Positions 24,122-34,600 of a stretch of 64,000 nucleotides of DNA are shown in pieces; within the stretch, counting starts at the first letter, position 1, and the number at the start of each line of letters is the position of its first letter. The notes below the pieces were generated by a model, which saw nothing but the letters and a program-made list of their open reading frames with translations, ran no database searches and was not told where the DNA came from. Origin of the DNA: Phycisphaerales bacterium (GTDB lineage: Bacteria > Planctomycetota > Phycisphaerae > Phycisphaerales > UBA1924); assembly GCA_020849105.1 (NCBI GenBank), contig JADLGW010000042.1, positions 1 through 64,000 of the forward strand. Direction: 5' to 3'. Made by a program: the position numbers and the translations under genes.

Positions 24122-27100
24122 ATGGACGCTGCGCACGTCATCACGAACTGGTTGTGGCCCGCGGCCGTCGGGGCAATCCCGGTTGCGCTCGTGGTCGCCC
24201 TCGTGTGCCGCACGGGGTGGTGCCGGGCGGTCACACGGCACGCCCTGTGGCTGGTGGTGCTGGCGTGTTTCCTGGTGACTCCGCTGGTTCCGCCCCTGCG
24301 GCTGCCGGTGGCAACGGTCGGAACCCAAGAGGTTGCGGTGGATCGCGCGGCACCGGAATCGACCGTGGACACACGGGCCATGTCTGGGCTCGCAGGGTGG
24401 GCGGACAGGACGGAGCGGGAGGTCGCGGTGCTCACCCGAGAAGTCGAGGCGCCGCGTCCGGTGTGGTCGGCTGGGCCGTCGGCGGAGAGGGCGAACGCCA
24501 CACCGCTCCCCGGCGGCCGCAGTCCGGAAGGGTCGTCAGCAACACTTTCTCACGGTCGCATCTCCGATGTCCCGCCCGCGCCGACCCCGACCTTCACAGC
24601 GCCGCTGCCGCGACCGGGCGCAGCGGCAGAAGCGCAGCGTGCAGAAGCGCGGCAAGGTGTGAAGCCCGGGGGAGCCCCGCGGTGGGCAGAGTTGTGGATT
24701 GACACCGCGGCGTGGGGACGTTGGACGCCCAAGGTCCAGGCCCTGCGGGACGCGTTCGCGACGCTGCCGCCGCTGCCGACGCCATTGTGGTTGGGCGGCG
24801 GCGGGCTGATCCTGGCCGTCATCGCCGGGCGGACGCTGCGCTTCCGGCGCGTGCTCGCCCGGAGCGCTCCGGCCCCGGCGAGCGTGCGGCTGATGGTGCA
24901 GCGGGCAGCCAAGGAGATCGGGCTGAAGCGGACGCCCGCGGCCCTGATGACCGAGCAGCGTGTGTCGCCAATGGTCTGGTGCGGGCTGCGCTGCCGCCTT
25001 GTACTGCCCGCGGGACTGTGGGGCGAACTCGACGACCAGGGCCGCAGGGCCGTGATCCTGCACGAACTGGCCCACCTGCGCCGGCGCGACCACTGGGTAC
25101 GGTGGGCGGAACTCGCGGCGTCCGTGGCGTACTGGTGGCACCCGGTCGTCTGGTGGGTGCGCGGGCACCTGCGCGACGAGGCGGATCTGTGCTGCGACGC
25201 ATGGGTAACGGCGCTCTTACCCCGGGAGCGGCGGGCCTACGCGATGGCGCTGGTGAGCACGCAGTCGTACCTGAGCCGGAGTTCCGTCACGCCGCCCAGC
25301 GTGGGCATGGGCGTGATGACATCGTCCGCGGAGCGCTTTGCCAGGAGGTTGACCATGGTGATGAAGGCACGTCCGAACCCTCGCCTGTCGGCGCTGGGCG
25401 TCATCGCGTCGCTGGGCTTGGGCATTGTCGCCTCGTCGAGCGCTTCGCTCTGGGCCTGTCCGCCGGAAGATGAGAAGCCCGTGACGAGCGTTTCGCAGCC
25501 GCAGAAGCCGGCCAGGGCAACACAGGCCGGGGCCCCGAGGGCGGCCAGGGCGGCCGAAATGTCACGCGAGGCGGCCGCCGCCGCCTACGCCGCCGCCATC
25601 GCGGATTACAACGCCGCCGTGGGCGCTGGCCCGGCGCACGCCGCGGCACAGGCCGCCGAGCATAATGCCACGGCCGTCGCCGGCAGGGCCCACGCCGAGG
25701 CGCTGACCGCGGCCCGGCACGCCGAGCAGGGGGCTGTCCTCCACGCCCACGCGGGCCAGCCGTCAGCATCCCGAACCGGTGACTCTGACGCCCGGATCCG
25801 CGAACTCGAGGCCCGCCTGGAGCGGCTGGACGCCCAGATCGAGCGCCTCCAGGAGATGCTGGAGCGTTCCCGCAATGCGCCCCGCGGCCCGCTCTCGGTC
25901 CTGGCCCCGGCGCCGGCCGCTCGCGGGGGTGGCGTCGCGGTTCTCGCCGCGCCGTCCGCGCTGTCCGCGCCGTCCGCTCCATCGGCGCCGGTCCCGGCGG
26001 GCCGTAACGACGAGTTGCGCTCGACGCTGCGGGCCCTGGGCGGGGTGAGCATCACCACGCCGCGAGCGAGCACGCTCGGTCCGAACACCGTCACGCTCGG
26101 TGCGAACGCCGTGACGCTCGAAAGCCCGGCCGGGCAGCCCGGAGACGCGGTGCGGGTCTACAGGGTCTCCGGCGGCAAACTCCAGGCGTTGTGGAATCTG
26201 ATGTCACGCGACGACGTGCCGGTCGTGGTCTCCCAGGAGGAGGGCGGCATCGCCGTCCACGGCAACGAGGCCCAGCAGCGGGCGTTCAGCGCGTTCATCC
26301 GGATCATCAATCCTGAGGGCGCCGGCGATGAGGGTGCCGCGGCCGAGGCGGAGGGCCTCTACCGCATCGAAGTGCAGAACCTCGACGCGGTCCGCGGGCT
26401 GCATGAGCAGGAGGTGGCGCGGGCGCAGGAGCAACTCCACCGTCACGCGCAACTGCTCGCCGAGCGGTACGCAGAGGCCGCACCGCGGCTCCGGGCACTC
26501 CGATCTCTGAATGACACGCAGCGGCAAGAGATCGTGAACAAGATCAAGGCGGCCGAGAAGCAGGCTCGGGACATCAAGGTCCGCCGCCTGAACAGGGCCG
26601 ACGAGGCCAAGGTGCTGCTGGAACGCCTGCACCGGGATTCGCAGACCATCATCCAGGCCCAGGAGGCTGTCGCCCAGCAGAGTCTTGACCAGGCGGCAGC
26701 GCTGGGGTCGCGTGCCGACGGGCTGGAGGAGGAGGCCGCGCGGCTGGAACAGCAAGCGAGCGATCTGGCGGACCGAGCGGATCAACTGGCCGAAGAGGCC
26801 GGAACTCTCGAGGGTGAGGCTCGGGCCGCGGCTCAGCAGCAAGTCCGGGAACTCCAGGCCAAGAGCAAGGAGGCTTCCAAACAAGCCCGGTCCATCAGCC
26901 AGCAGGCTGATCAGGTGCGTCAGAGCATCGAAGCGATGGAAGAGGACGCGGACACCTGCCGGGAGGCGGCCGAAGAATCCTCCGACGCTTGCCCGGAGTG
27001 CAGCGAGCCCGCGGATTGCCCGGCACCCCCGGAGGAGGCACCCGAGCCCCTGGCAGTCATTCCTTCCGTCCCGGTGATGGAAGTCCCCGTGGCGTCTGGG

Positions 27101-27160
27101 GTTCCGACCCCGCCACCAGCGGAAATCCCCCCGGTTTTGCCCCCGGCGCTTCCGCACTAA
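24122..27160 (+). CDS. BlaR1-like M56 membrane metallopeptidase with long coiled-coil tail
   Basis: Integral membrane zinc peptidase of 1012 residues. Membrane segments lie at about 10-30, 38-60, 219-238 and 424-444. The zinc site HELAH is at 314-318, with DEADLCCDAW (E353) as the downstream ligand region. It should cleave BlaI on induction. Unlike classical BlaR1 there is no recognisable penicillin-binding sensor. After the last membrane segment there is an Ala-rich stretch, a heptad region (about 556-585, IRELEARLERLDAQIERLQE), a small domain at about 640-740, and a long coiled coil (about 750-945), ending in a Pro-rich tail. The stimulus is therefore probably not a beta-lactam. Confidence 0.85.
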   Translation: MDAAHVITNWLWPAAVGAIPVALVVALVCRTGWCRAVTRHALWLVVLACFLVTPLVPPLRLPVATVGTQEVAVDRAAPESTVDTRAMSGLAGWADRTEREVAVLTREVEAPRPVWSAGPSAERANATPLPGGRSPEGSSATLSHGRISDVPPAPTPTFTAPLPRPGAAAEAQRAEARQGVKPGGAPRWAELWIDTAAWGRWTPKVQALRDAFATLPPLPTPLWLGGGGLILAVIAGRTLRFRRVLARSAPAPASVRLMVQRAAKEIGLKRTPAALMTEQRVSPMVWCGLRCRLVLPAGLWGELDDQGRRAVILHELAHLRRRDHWVRWAELAASVAYWWHPVVWWVRGHLRDEADLCCDAWVTALLPRERRAYAMALVSTQSYLSRSSVTPPSVGMGVMTSSAERFARRLTMVMKARPNPRLSALGVIASLGLGIVASSSASLWACPPEDEKPVTSVSQPQKPARATQAGAPRAARAAEMSREAAAAAYAAAIADYNAAVGAGPAHAAAQAAEHNATAVAGRAHAEALTAARHAEQGAVLHAHAGQPSASRTGDSDARIRELEARLERLDAQIERLQEMLERSRNAPRGPLSVLAPAPAARGGGVAVLAAPSALSAPSAPSAPVPAGRNDELRSTLRALGGVSITTPRASTLGPNTVTLGANAVTLESPAGQPGDAVRVYRVSGGKLQALWNLMSRDDVPVVVSQEEGGIAVHGNEAQQRAFSAFIRIINPEGAGDEGAAAEAEGLYRIEVQNLDAVRGLHEQEVARAQEQLHRHAQLLAERYAEAAPRLRALRSLNDTQRQEIVNKIKAAEKQARDIKVRRLNRADEAKVLLERLHRDSQTIIQAQEAVAQQSLDQAAALGSRADGLEEEAARLEQQASDLADRADQLAEEAGTLEGEARAAAQQQVRELQAKSKEASKQARSISQQADQVRQSIEAMEEDADTCREAAEESSDACPECSEPADCPAPPEEAPEPLAVIPSVPVMEVPVASGVPTPPPAEIPPVLPPALPH

Positions 27161-27169
27161 GTCCTTGTG

Positions 27170-27178
27170 TGGTATAAG
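27170..27178 (+). promoter_or_regulatory. Possible extended -10 promoter for the TPR-ExbBD cluster
   Basis: TGGTATAAG in the 111-bp gap after the M56 gene; no good -35 at the right distance. It would start a transcript about 85 bases before the TPR gene. Confidence 0.3.
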
Positions 27179-27271
27179 TTTAGGATGTAGTCTCCGCGCG
27201 CCAGCCGGTCGTCGGCGGTCCCCGCGCGCAGGCTGAACCACCGCGCCTACGCCCCACACGGAGGTCGAGCG

Positions 27272-30200
27272 ATGCGACGCCCCCTCTCTGCCCCCCTCTC
27301 TCTTGCCGCTCTTACCCTGTCTCTCCTGTCCGCCAGCGCCCATGCCCAGCCCGCGGGGTCGGGCCTCCGCTCGTTCAACACCGCGAGCGGCCTGCTCTCC
27401 CGCGGCATGAACGACCTGGCCGCGGAGGAGTACCGCAAGTTCCTGTCTGAGCACGGCGACCACGAGAAAGCCCCGACCGCCCGGTACGGCCTGGCGGTGG
27501 CCCTCTTCCGGATGGGAGATGCAAAGGGCGCCGAGGGGGAACTCGAGCAGATCGCGGACGATCGCAACTTTGAGTTTGCCGCCGAGTCGCGGGTGCTCCT
27601 GGGGCAGTGCCGGCTGGCGTTGGGCGAGAACGCCGGGGCGGCCGAGGCCTTTCGTGAAGTCCTGAAGCGGTACGGATCGCACGATCTGGCCGACGACGCG
27701 GCCGGGCTGCTGGTGGAGGCTCTGTACCGCGACGGCGACTATGACGGCGCGCAGAAGGCCGCGGCGGACTACGAAGCCAAGTGGCCCGGGGCGGCGGGCC
27801 ACGACCGGGCGGACCTGTTCCGCGGCATGGCGGAACTGGCGACGGGCGAACCCGCGAAGGCGGCGGACCGGTTCGACGCCCTCGCCGGGCGGGCGAAGGA
27901 CACCGACCTGCGCGACCGTGCCGCGTTGCTTTCGGCGCAGGGGCGCCACCGCGCGGGCGACACGGACCGGGCCGCCGGGCAGTACCAGGCGGTGATCGAC
28001 TCGGGCTCCGCGTTTGTGCCCGATGCGCTGCTGGGGCTGGCGGCGCTGAGGCACGAGCAGGGGAAGGCCAACGAGTCCGGTCCGCTGCTGGACCGGCTGC
28101 TGACGCAGTACCCCAAGTCGGCGGTGGCGCGCGACGCGATGCTGCGGCGGGGGCGGGTCCGCATCGACCTGATGGACTACGACCGCGCGATGCAGGACTT
28201 GCAGGCGGTCCAGCAGGCCGCAAAGGGCGAGGACGACGAAGCGGCGTACTGGATCGCCAAGTGTCACCTGCGGGCCGGCCGCCCGGAACAGGCGGCGACG
28301 GCGCTCGCCGAGGCGGTCGAGAAGTTCCCGAAGTCGCGGCTCGCGCCGGAGATGCGGTACGACCTGGCGGTCGCGCAGACGCGCGCCGGGCAGGACGAAC
28401 AGGCGCTCCGGACGATCGCCGAGTTCAAGAGCCGATTTGCCGACAACCCGCTGGCGGCGGAGGCCACACACCTGGCCGCGGTCGTCCATCACCAACGCAA
28501 GGAGTATGACGCGAGCCTCGCGGCGTGCCGCGAGTTCGAGGCCAAGTACAAGGACCACACCCTGCTCCCCGCCGTCGAGTTCCTTGCGGCGGAGAACCTG
28601 CTGCTGTCCGGGCATGATGCCGACGCCGCGGCGGCGTACGCGGCGTTCCTGGAGGACCACAAGGCGGATGAGCGCGCCGACAAGGCGGCGTTCCGGCTCG
28701 GTTCGGCGCTGCACCGTCTGGGAAAGCCCGACGAGGCGGAGCCCTACCTGGCCCGCGTCGCCAAGGGCAAGGACACGTCCCCGGAGTTCCGCACGTCGTT
28801 GCTGCTCCTCGGGGACATTGCGTTCGGCAAGGGTGACTGGCCGGCGGCCCGCACCTACCTGACGGAGTACACATCGCTCGGGCTCGACCAGCCGTCGGCC
28901 GACGATGCGCTGCTCAAACTGGGCCTCGCGGCGGCGCGGCAGGGGGACCACCCGGCGGCGATCGCGTCGTTTGACACGCTGCTCTCGAAGATGCCCCGGA
29001 GCGAGCAGTCGCTGCAGGCGCGGTTCGAGCGGGGCCAGTCGCTGGTGGCGCTGGGCCGCACGGACGAGGCCGCGTCGGAGTTCCGGCAGGTGCTCGAACA
29101 GGCGCCCGACTCACGGTTCGCACCGTACGCCCACAACCACCTGGGCGCGATCGAGTCGGCCAAGGGCAACCAGGACGAGGCGGTGAAGCACTTCCAGGCC
29201 GCGGGTAACGCCGGCGGAGACCTGGAGGCCGATGCGCTCTTCCGAGAGGCGCTGGCGCACGCGGCGGCGGGGCGGCACCAGGAGGCGTTCGACGCGTTCT
29301 CCAAAATGGTCGATCAGTTCGGCACCAGCCCCCGGGCGGGCGAGGCCGCGGCGCGCCGGGCGATCGAGTTGTCACGGCTCGGGAAACCGGCCGAGGCGCT
29401 CAGGGCGCTCGACGCGGCGAAGCGCGACGGGCTGGACGCGCGGCTGAAGGATGCACTGGATTACGAACGTGCATGGTGCCTGCGGCAGACGAAGCAGACG
29501 GACAAGGCGGCCGAGGGGTACAGGGCGCTGATCCAGCCCGGGCACGACGCGACGCTGCGGCTGTTCGCGATGACGGACCTGGCGGAGATTGACGCGGACG
29601 CCGGGCGGCACGACCGAGCGGTCGATCTGCTGGGAAGCGTGAGGTCGGCCGGGAAGGAGGTCCCGGCCGATCTCCGCGCTCGGGCGACCTACCTGCTGGG
29701 CGTTTCGGAGTTTCGCCTGGAGCATTTCGACAAGGCGGCGGCGCTGATGGATGAGTTCCTTGCCGGCAAGCCCGGGGCGCTCGGGCCGTCGGCCCTGCTG
29801 GTGTCGGGCGAGTCGCAGTTCCGCCTGGCGCGGCACGAAAAAGCCGTCGAGCGGCTGCGGCAGGTGGTGGAGAAGCACCCGGATGACCCGGCGGCTCCGA
29901 CGGCGATGCTGCGCCTGGGTGAATCCCTGGCCGCGCTGCAGCAATGGAGCGAGAGCGAGCGGGTCTTCGAGGCCTACCTGAACAGATACAAGGATTCGGA
30001 GTTGTGGTTCCAGGCCCGCTTCGGGCTGGGGTGGGCGCGGGAAAACCAGTCGAAGCCCGAGGACGCCATCGCCTGCTACCGGGAGGTCGCGGAGAAGCAC
30101 GAGGGGCCGACCGCGGCGCGGGCCCAGTTCCAGATCGGCGAGTGCCTCTTCGGCATGGGCAAGAACGAGGAAGCGGCCAAGGAACTGATGAAGGTGGACA

Positions 30201-30406
30201 TCCTGTACGCCTACCCGGAGTGGTCCGCGGCGGCACTCTTCGAGGCCGGGCGGTGCTTCGAGGCGATGGGTGATCCGGATCGGGCGCGGGCGCAGTACCA
30301 GGCCGTGATCGAGCGGTTCAAGGACAGCAAGTGGGCGCCGCAGGCCACGCAGCGCCTCGCGGCCGTGAAGCAGGCCCCGCTGCCGGGCCGCCCGGGAGGT
30401 GGATGA
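27272..30406 (+). CDS. Secreted tetratricopeptide-repeat protein
   Basis: Predicted periplasmic scaffold of 1044 residues. It has a clear signal peptide (about 1-26, LSLAALTLSLLSASAHAQ) and then almost nothing but TPR-type helix pairs of 34-36 residues, for example AAEEYRKFLSEHGDHEKAPT, ALGRTDEAASEFRQVLEQAP and DYDGAQKAAADYEAKWPGAA. The pattern of degenerate repeats resembles YbgF/CpoB and BamD-type proteins, which bind partners in the periplasm. Its stop overlaps the ATG of the ExbB-like gene, and ExbD and a propeller protein follow, so it belongs to a Tol/Ton-like cluster. The C-terminal 15 residues are a short Pro/Gly tail. No enzymatic motif is visible. Confidence 0.88.
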   Translation: MRRPLSAPLSLAALTLSLLSASAHAQPAGSGLRSFNTASGLLSRGMNDLAAEEYRKFLSEHGDHEKAPTARYGLAVALFRMGDAKGAEGELEQIADDRNFEFAAESRVLLGQCRLALGENAGAAEAFREVLKRYGSHDLADDAAGLLVEALYRDGDYDGAQKAAADYEAKWPGAAGHDRADLFRGMAELATGEPAKAADRFDALAGRAKDTDLRDRAALLSAQGRHRAGDTDRAAGQYQAVIDSGSAFVPDALLGLAALRHEQGKANESGPLLDRLLTQYPKSAVARDAMLRRGRVRIDLMDYDRAMQDLQAVQQAAKGEDDEAAYWIAKCHLRAGRPEQAATALAEAVEKFPKSRLAPEMRYDLAVAQTRAGQDEQALRTIAEFKSRFADNPLAAEATHLAAVVHHQRKEYDASLAACREFEAKYKDHTLLPAVEFLAAENLLLSGHDADAAAAYAAFLEDHKADERADKAAFRLGSALHRLGKPDEAEPYLARVAKGKDTSPEFRTSLLLLGDIAFGKGDWPAARTYLTEYTSLGLDQPSADDALLKLGLAAARQGDHPAAIASFDTLLSKMPRSEQSLQARFERGQSLVALGRTDEAASEFRQVLEQAPDSRFAPYAHNHLGAIESAKGNQDEAVKHFQAAGNAGGDLEADALFREALAHAAAGRHQEAFDAFSKMVDQFGTSPRAGEAAARRAIELSRLGKPAEALRALDAAKRDGLDARLKDALDYERAWCLRQTKQTDKAAEGYRALIQPGHDATLRLFAMTDLAEIDADAGRHDRAVDLLGSVRSAGKEVPADLRARATYLLGVSEFRLEHFDKAAALMDEFLAGKPGALGPSALLVSGESQFRLARHEKAVERLRQVVEKHPDDPAAPTAMLRLGESLAALQQWSESERVFEAYLNRYKDSELWFQARFGLGWARENQSKPEDAIACYREVAEKHEGPTAARAQFQIGECLFGMGKNEEAAKELMKVDILYAYPEWSAAALFEAGRCFEAMGDPDRARAQYQAVIERFKDSKWAPQATQRLAAVKQAPLPGRPGGG

Positions 30407-31155
30407 TGGCTCCGGCTGGATTCGTGACGCTCGCGCAGGACGCCGCGAACCCCATTGTCGCGGGCGGGCAGCTGCACTCGGTGTGGGACTTCATCGTCAA
30501 GGGCGGGCCCACGATGGGCGCGATCATCGCCTGCTCGCTGGTGGCGCTGGCGGTGGTAGTGGAACGCGCGATCGTGCTGCGCCGGAAGGCGGTCATCCCG
30601 CCCGGGTTCCTCGAAGGGCTGGAGGCGATCGGCGGCGACCGGCAGCGGGCGCTGACGTACTGCGAAGCGAGCGGGAGCCCGGCCGGAGCGGTGCTCGCGG
30701 CGGCGATCCGGCGGCGCGGACAGCCGGAGGCTGCGGTCGAGAAGGCCGTCGAGGACGCGGGGCGGCGGGAACTGATGCGGCTGCGCAAACGGGTGCGCCT
30801 GCTCGGCGTGCTGCCGCAGGTCTCGACGATGCTGGGGCTCCTGGGCACGATCTTCGGGATGATCAAGACGTTCCAGGCGATCGCGGTGTCCGGTCAGGCC
30901 CTGGGCAAGACGGAACTGCTCGCCAAGGGCATCTTCGAGGCATGGACGTGTACCGCCGCGGGCCTGCTCGTGGCCATCCCGGTGATGATCGCGTACCACA
31001 TTGTTCTCGGGAAGATCGACGGGTTGATCGTTGACCTCGACAAACTGGCCGTGGACTTCGTCGCGGGTGAGCACGCGCGAGCGACGCGCCCGGCGGCCGT
31101 GGCCGAGGCTGTGCGCGAGCCGTCACCGTCGCTGTCCCCCGCGGGGGCCGTGTAG
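30406..31155 (+). CDS. MotA/TolQ/ExbB proton channel family protein
   Basis: Channel subunit that would couple the proton gradient to periplasmic work. The 249-residue product has three membrane segments (about 30-50, 130-155 and 180-202). The family signatures are LLGVLPQVSTMLGLLGTIFG with MIKTFQ following, and FEAWTCTAAGLLVAIPVMIA. GGGAGG at 30394-30399 supports ATG 30406, with ATG 30403 as the alternative; both overlap the TPR gene's stop. The ExbD partner begins 9 bp after its stop. The three-segment layout and the adjacent ExbD identify it as TolQ/ExbB rather than a flagellar MotA. Confidence 0.92.
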   Translation: MAPAGFVTLAQDAANPIVAGGQLHSVWDFIVKGGPTMGAIIACSLVALAVVVERAIVLRRKAVIPPGFLEGLEAIGGDRQRALTYCEASGSPAGAVLAAAIRRRGQPEAAVEKAVEDAGRRELMRLRKRVRLLGVLPQVSTMLGLLGTIFGMIKTFQAIAVSGQALGKTELLAKGIFEAWTCTAAGLLVAIPVMIAYHIVLGKIDGLIVDLDKLAVDFVAGEHARATRPAAVAEAVREPSPSLSPAGAV

Positions 31156-31164
31156 GGGCGCGCC

Positions 31165-31575
31165 ATGCTGATCCGCGAGTCCGACGTTGAGAACGGGATC
31201 CACATCGACTTCGTGCCGATGGTGGACGTGCTGTTCAACCTGCTGATCTTCTTCCTGCTGGCGACCACGATCGCGCAGGTGGAGCGGGAGATGCAGATCG
31301 CGCTCCCGTTCGCCCAGTCGGCGGGGCCGATCTCCTCGGCCCTGAAGGAGATCGTTGTCAACGTGGACTCCGGCGGACGGCTCTTCCTTTCCGGGCGCGA
31401 GGTGACGCCCGAGGGCCTGAAGGAGACGGTCGCGCAGGCTGTGGCCGCCAACCCGCAGCAGAAAGTCACGGTGCGGGGCGACCGGACGACAACCTACGAG
31501 AACATCGTGCGAGCGCTGGACGTGTGCAAGTCGGCGGGGGTGCAGCAGCCGTACCTGGATACGGTCGTGCAGTAG
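31165..31575 (+). CDS. ExbD/TolR family protein
   Basis: Single-pass partner of the ExbB-like channel, 136 residues. The membrane segment at about 17-40 (FVPMVDVLFNLLIFFLLATT) contains the conserved Asp of ExbD/TolR (D21), which takes part in proton transfer. A periplasmic domain follows, with VNVDSGGRLFLSGREVTPEG and VTVRGDRTTTYENIVRALDV typical of the family. Close spacing to the neighbours indicates one operon. Together with the TPR and propeller proteins it suggests a Tol-like rather than a simple nutrient-uptake system. Confidence 0.93.
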   Translation: MLIRESDVENGIHIDFVPMVDVLFNLLIFFLLATTIAQVEREMQIALPFAQSAGPISSALKEIVVNVDSGGRLFLSGREVTPEGLKETVAQAVAANPQQKVTVRGDRTTTYENIVRALDVCKSAGVQQPYLDTVVQ

Positions 31576-31601
31576 GCCCCAGAGGAGAGCCGGAGGGAGC
31601 G

Positions 31602-34600
31602 GTGAAGCGGTTCGGGGTGTGGATCGTGCTCGGAGTCGCGGCCCTGGCCCTGGTGGCCGGGGCGTCGCTGCTCTGGTACACGACCCCCCGGTCGGTGGGG
31701 GTGCTCACCGACGGCGACACGATCCGGCTCGACGCGGGGGGCAGGGATCCGTCGCGTCCGATCCTGTGGCAGCCGGCGGCACCGCTGCCCTCCCTCGTGA
31801 ACTCCGGCCGGCCGGAATACGAGCCCCGGTTCAGCGAGGACGGCAACACGCTGTTCTTCGTGCGCGGCAAGGCGGGCGGCAACGCGGACATCTACGAGAG
31901 CACGCGGACGTTCGACGGGTGGAGCGAGCCCCGTCCCGTGGACGCGGTGAACACGGGCGCGGACGAACTGGGGCCCTGCCCGTCGCTGGACGGACGCGAC
32001 CTGTACTTCTACAGCAACCGGCCCGGCGGGCAGGGCGGGTACGACCTGTGGGTGTCGCACCGCCAGGACGGTGAGTGGCTGGCGCCGACGAACCTGGGCT
32101 CGGCGGTCAACTCTTCGCTGAACGACTACGGCCCGGCGGTGTCACCCGATGGGAAGCGGGTCTACTTCGCGTCCAACCGTCCGCGACCGAGCGAGGAGGG
32201 CCCGAACCAGGAGGCCTGGTCAGCGACCCTTCGCGAACAACTGTACCAGCACGATTACGACATCTACGCGACGACTCTCGGCGCCGACGGGGCGTCCGCG
32301 GCCGAGCCCGTGCCCGCGCTCAACTCGCCGCGCGACGAAGGGGCGCCATGCGTCGCGCCGTTCGGGGACTTCGTCTACTTCGCGTCCGACCGTGAGGGGG
32401 GGCTCGGCGGGCTGGACCTGTACCGGGCGCGCCTGCGCGAGGGCGTGCCCGGCGTGCCGGAGAACCTGGGGTCCGCGGTCAACTCTTCCGGGAACGACCT
32501 GGACCCGGCGCTGACGATGGGCGGGTTTGCGATCTATTTCAGTTCGGACCGGGACCTGCCCGCCGAGTTGGAAGGCGCACGCGACACCCCCCTGCCGCAG
32601 GAGGCGGGCGGGGCGCCCGCCCGGCACGATTACAACCTGTTCCGGAGTTTCAGCCGCGAGATCTACCGCGATTCGCGGATGGCACGGCGGGCGGTGAACT
32701 GGCCGGCCATCGGCAACGCGCTGCTGCTTCTTGTGCTGCTGGCATTGCTGGGCCTGCTGCTGTGGATGATCGCCCGGGCCCGGGCGAGCGATCGATTCCA
32801 CAAACTCGGCCTGTTTGCCAAGTGCATCCTGGCGTCGCTCCTGATCCACTCGCTGCTGCTCCTGCTCCTGGCGTTCTGGCAGGTTGGGTCGGCGATCCAG
32901 GGCCTGCTCCAGCACTCCAGCGGCACTCGCGTGGCACTGACGAGCGGGCACGGGAGCGATGCGCTCACGACCCAGGTCCGCGGCGGGCTGACGGAGGTAT
33001 CAATCACGACTTCAGCGCCGGCGCCGGAGGCGGCGCAGATTCCCGGGGCAATGCCGACGGTGGACACGGCGCGGCTCACATCGACGGAGATCAATCTGGC
33101 GGCACGTCCGGAGGCGCCGCGGACGGCAAACGACTCCCGGCCGGCGGTCGAGGGTCCGACGCGGACCGCCGAGGCGCCCGGCACGGTGGCACAGAGCGTG
33201 AAGGCCCCGGATGCCCCATCGCCGGAGTCCGTGCGTGAGGTCGCGGCAGCGGTGGGGGTGGTGGCCCGTGCCGATGCCACGCCGCGGGCGATCGAGAGGG
33301 CGGACTTGCGCCACGCTGACGCGGCCGCCGTCGCCGCGCCCGACACCCACACCGCCCCGGCACCGCTCCAGTCTGCCGCGAGCCCTCCGCCATCAGACGC
33401 CTCGGCGCCGGGGGCCCCGCACGCCGCACCCGCGGAGGTCGCGACAACGGCGCCCGCCGAAGTGGGCGTGACCACTCCCGCACCCGCGGGGGCGGTGCGG
33501 GCGAGTGAGCCCGGTGCCGCGGTGGCGGCGGTTGGGGCCGCCCAGTCCGACCGCCCGGCCCTCGCGGGTGCGCCCGCGCAGGAGCGGGCCGCGATCACCC
33601 CGGCGGGCGCCGCACCCGCGGCCACGCCGCTCGCCGCGGCGCAGGCTTCCGACACCCCTTCCGCGAACGTCGCGGAATTGGGTGCGACTGATGCGGGGCG
33701 GGCCACGCCCGCCGCGGGCGCCCCGGCGCTCACGGTCGACACCCCGGCCACAGCCTCCCCGGCACCGGCCACGGAGGCGTCCGCTTCCGTCGCAACACGG
33801 AGCGGCGGCGCGGCCAACACAGAGCGTCCCGCGGCACCTGTGTCAGCCGCACAGGGGGAGGTGTCCGTCGCCGCGCTCGCCGCGCCGCGTGCGGCCACGG
33901 ATACGCCGACGGCCACGCTCGCGCGTCCCGTCGCATCCGATGTCACAGCACCGGGCTCGGAATCCTCGCTCACGAGTGCTGCCAAGTCGGTTCCCTCAAC
34001 CGCCGCCGGCGTCGCCACAACCACGCCCGCCGCGCCAGCGCAGACGGTTGCCGCGGAGCAACCGACGATCGTCCGGACGGCCGCGCCGAGTGCCGGCGAT
34101 GCGCGCGGCCGCCCCGAGACGCCGCGGGCCTCGCAGGGCTTGTCTCCCGACATGGTCTCCATGAACACGGGTCGCGTGGAGTCGGGTGTTCCCGCGGCTT
34201 CGATGGCGACGGCCCAGACGGACGACGCCCGGACGGCAGGGACGCGGGTCAACGCTGCACCCACGGCTGGGCCATCGGCGGTACCGGCCCCAGTGTCCGG
34301 TGTTGCGTCGCCAAAGCCGAGCACGGCGGCCGCGGTCGCGGAACTCGCCTCGGTGGTGCGGGCGGCCTCCCAGGAGGCGAGCGATGCACGGGGCCGGCCC
34401 GATGCGCCGCGTGCTTCGGATTCGAAGTCACCAGAACTCGCGCTGGTTCCCATCGAACCGGTCGCTGGCACGACGCCCGTATCTGTCGCCGCGGCCACGG
34501 CGGGCGACGTTCAGAATGGCAGTGTGCCGGGATCGGCCACCGTGGTCGCGGCACCGAACGCCGCGCCGACCCTCGGCAACCTCGCTTCACCCAGGGCGTC

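Noticed and set aside
26204-28951. 915-codon open frame on the minus strand across the blaR1/TPR region
   Set aside because: It is an Arg/Leu/Gly-rich shadow of two well-supported plus-strand genes; high GC keeps antisense frames open.
32663-34498. 611-codon minus-strand frame under the propeller protein
   Set aside because: Ala/Thr/Val-rich antisense image of the disordered region; the plus frame continues into conserved domains on both sides.
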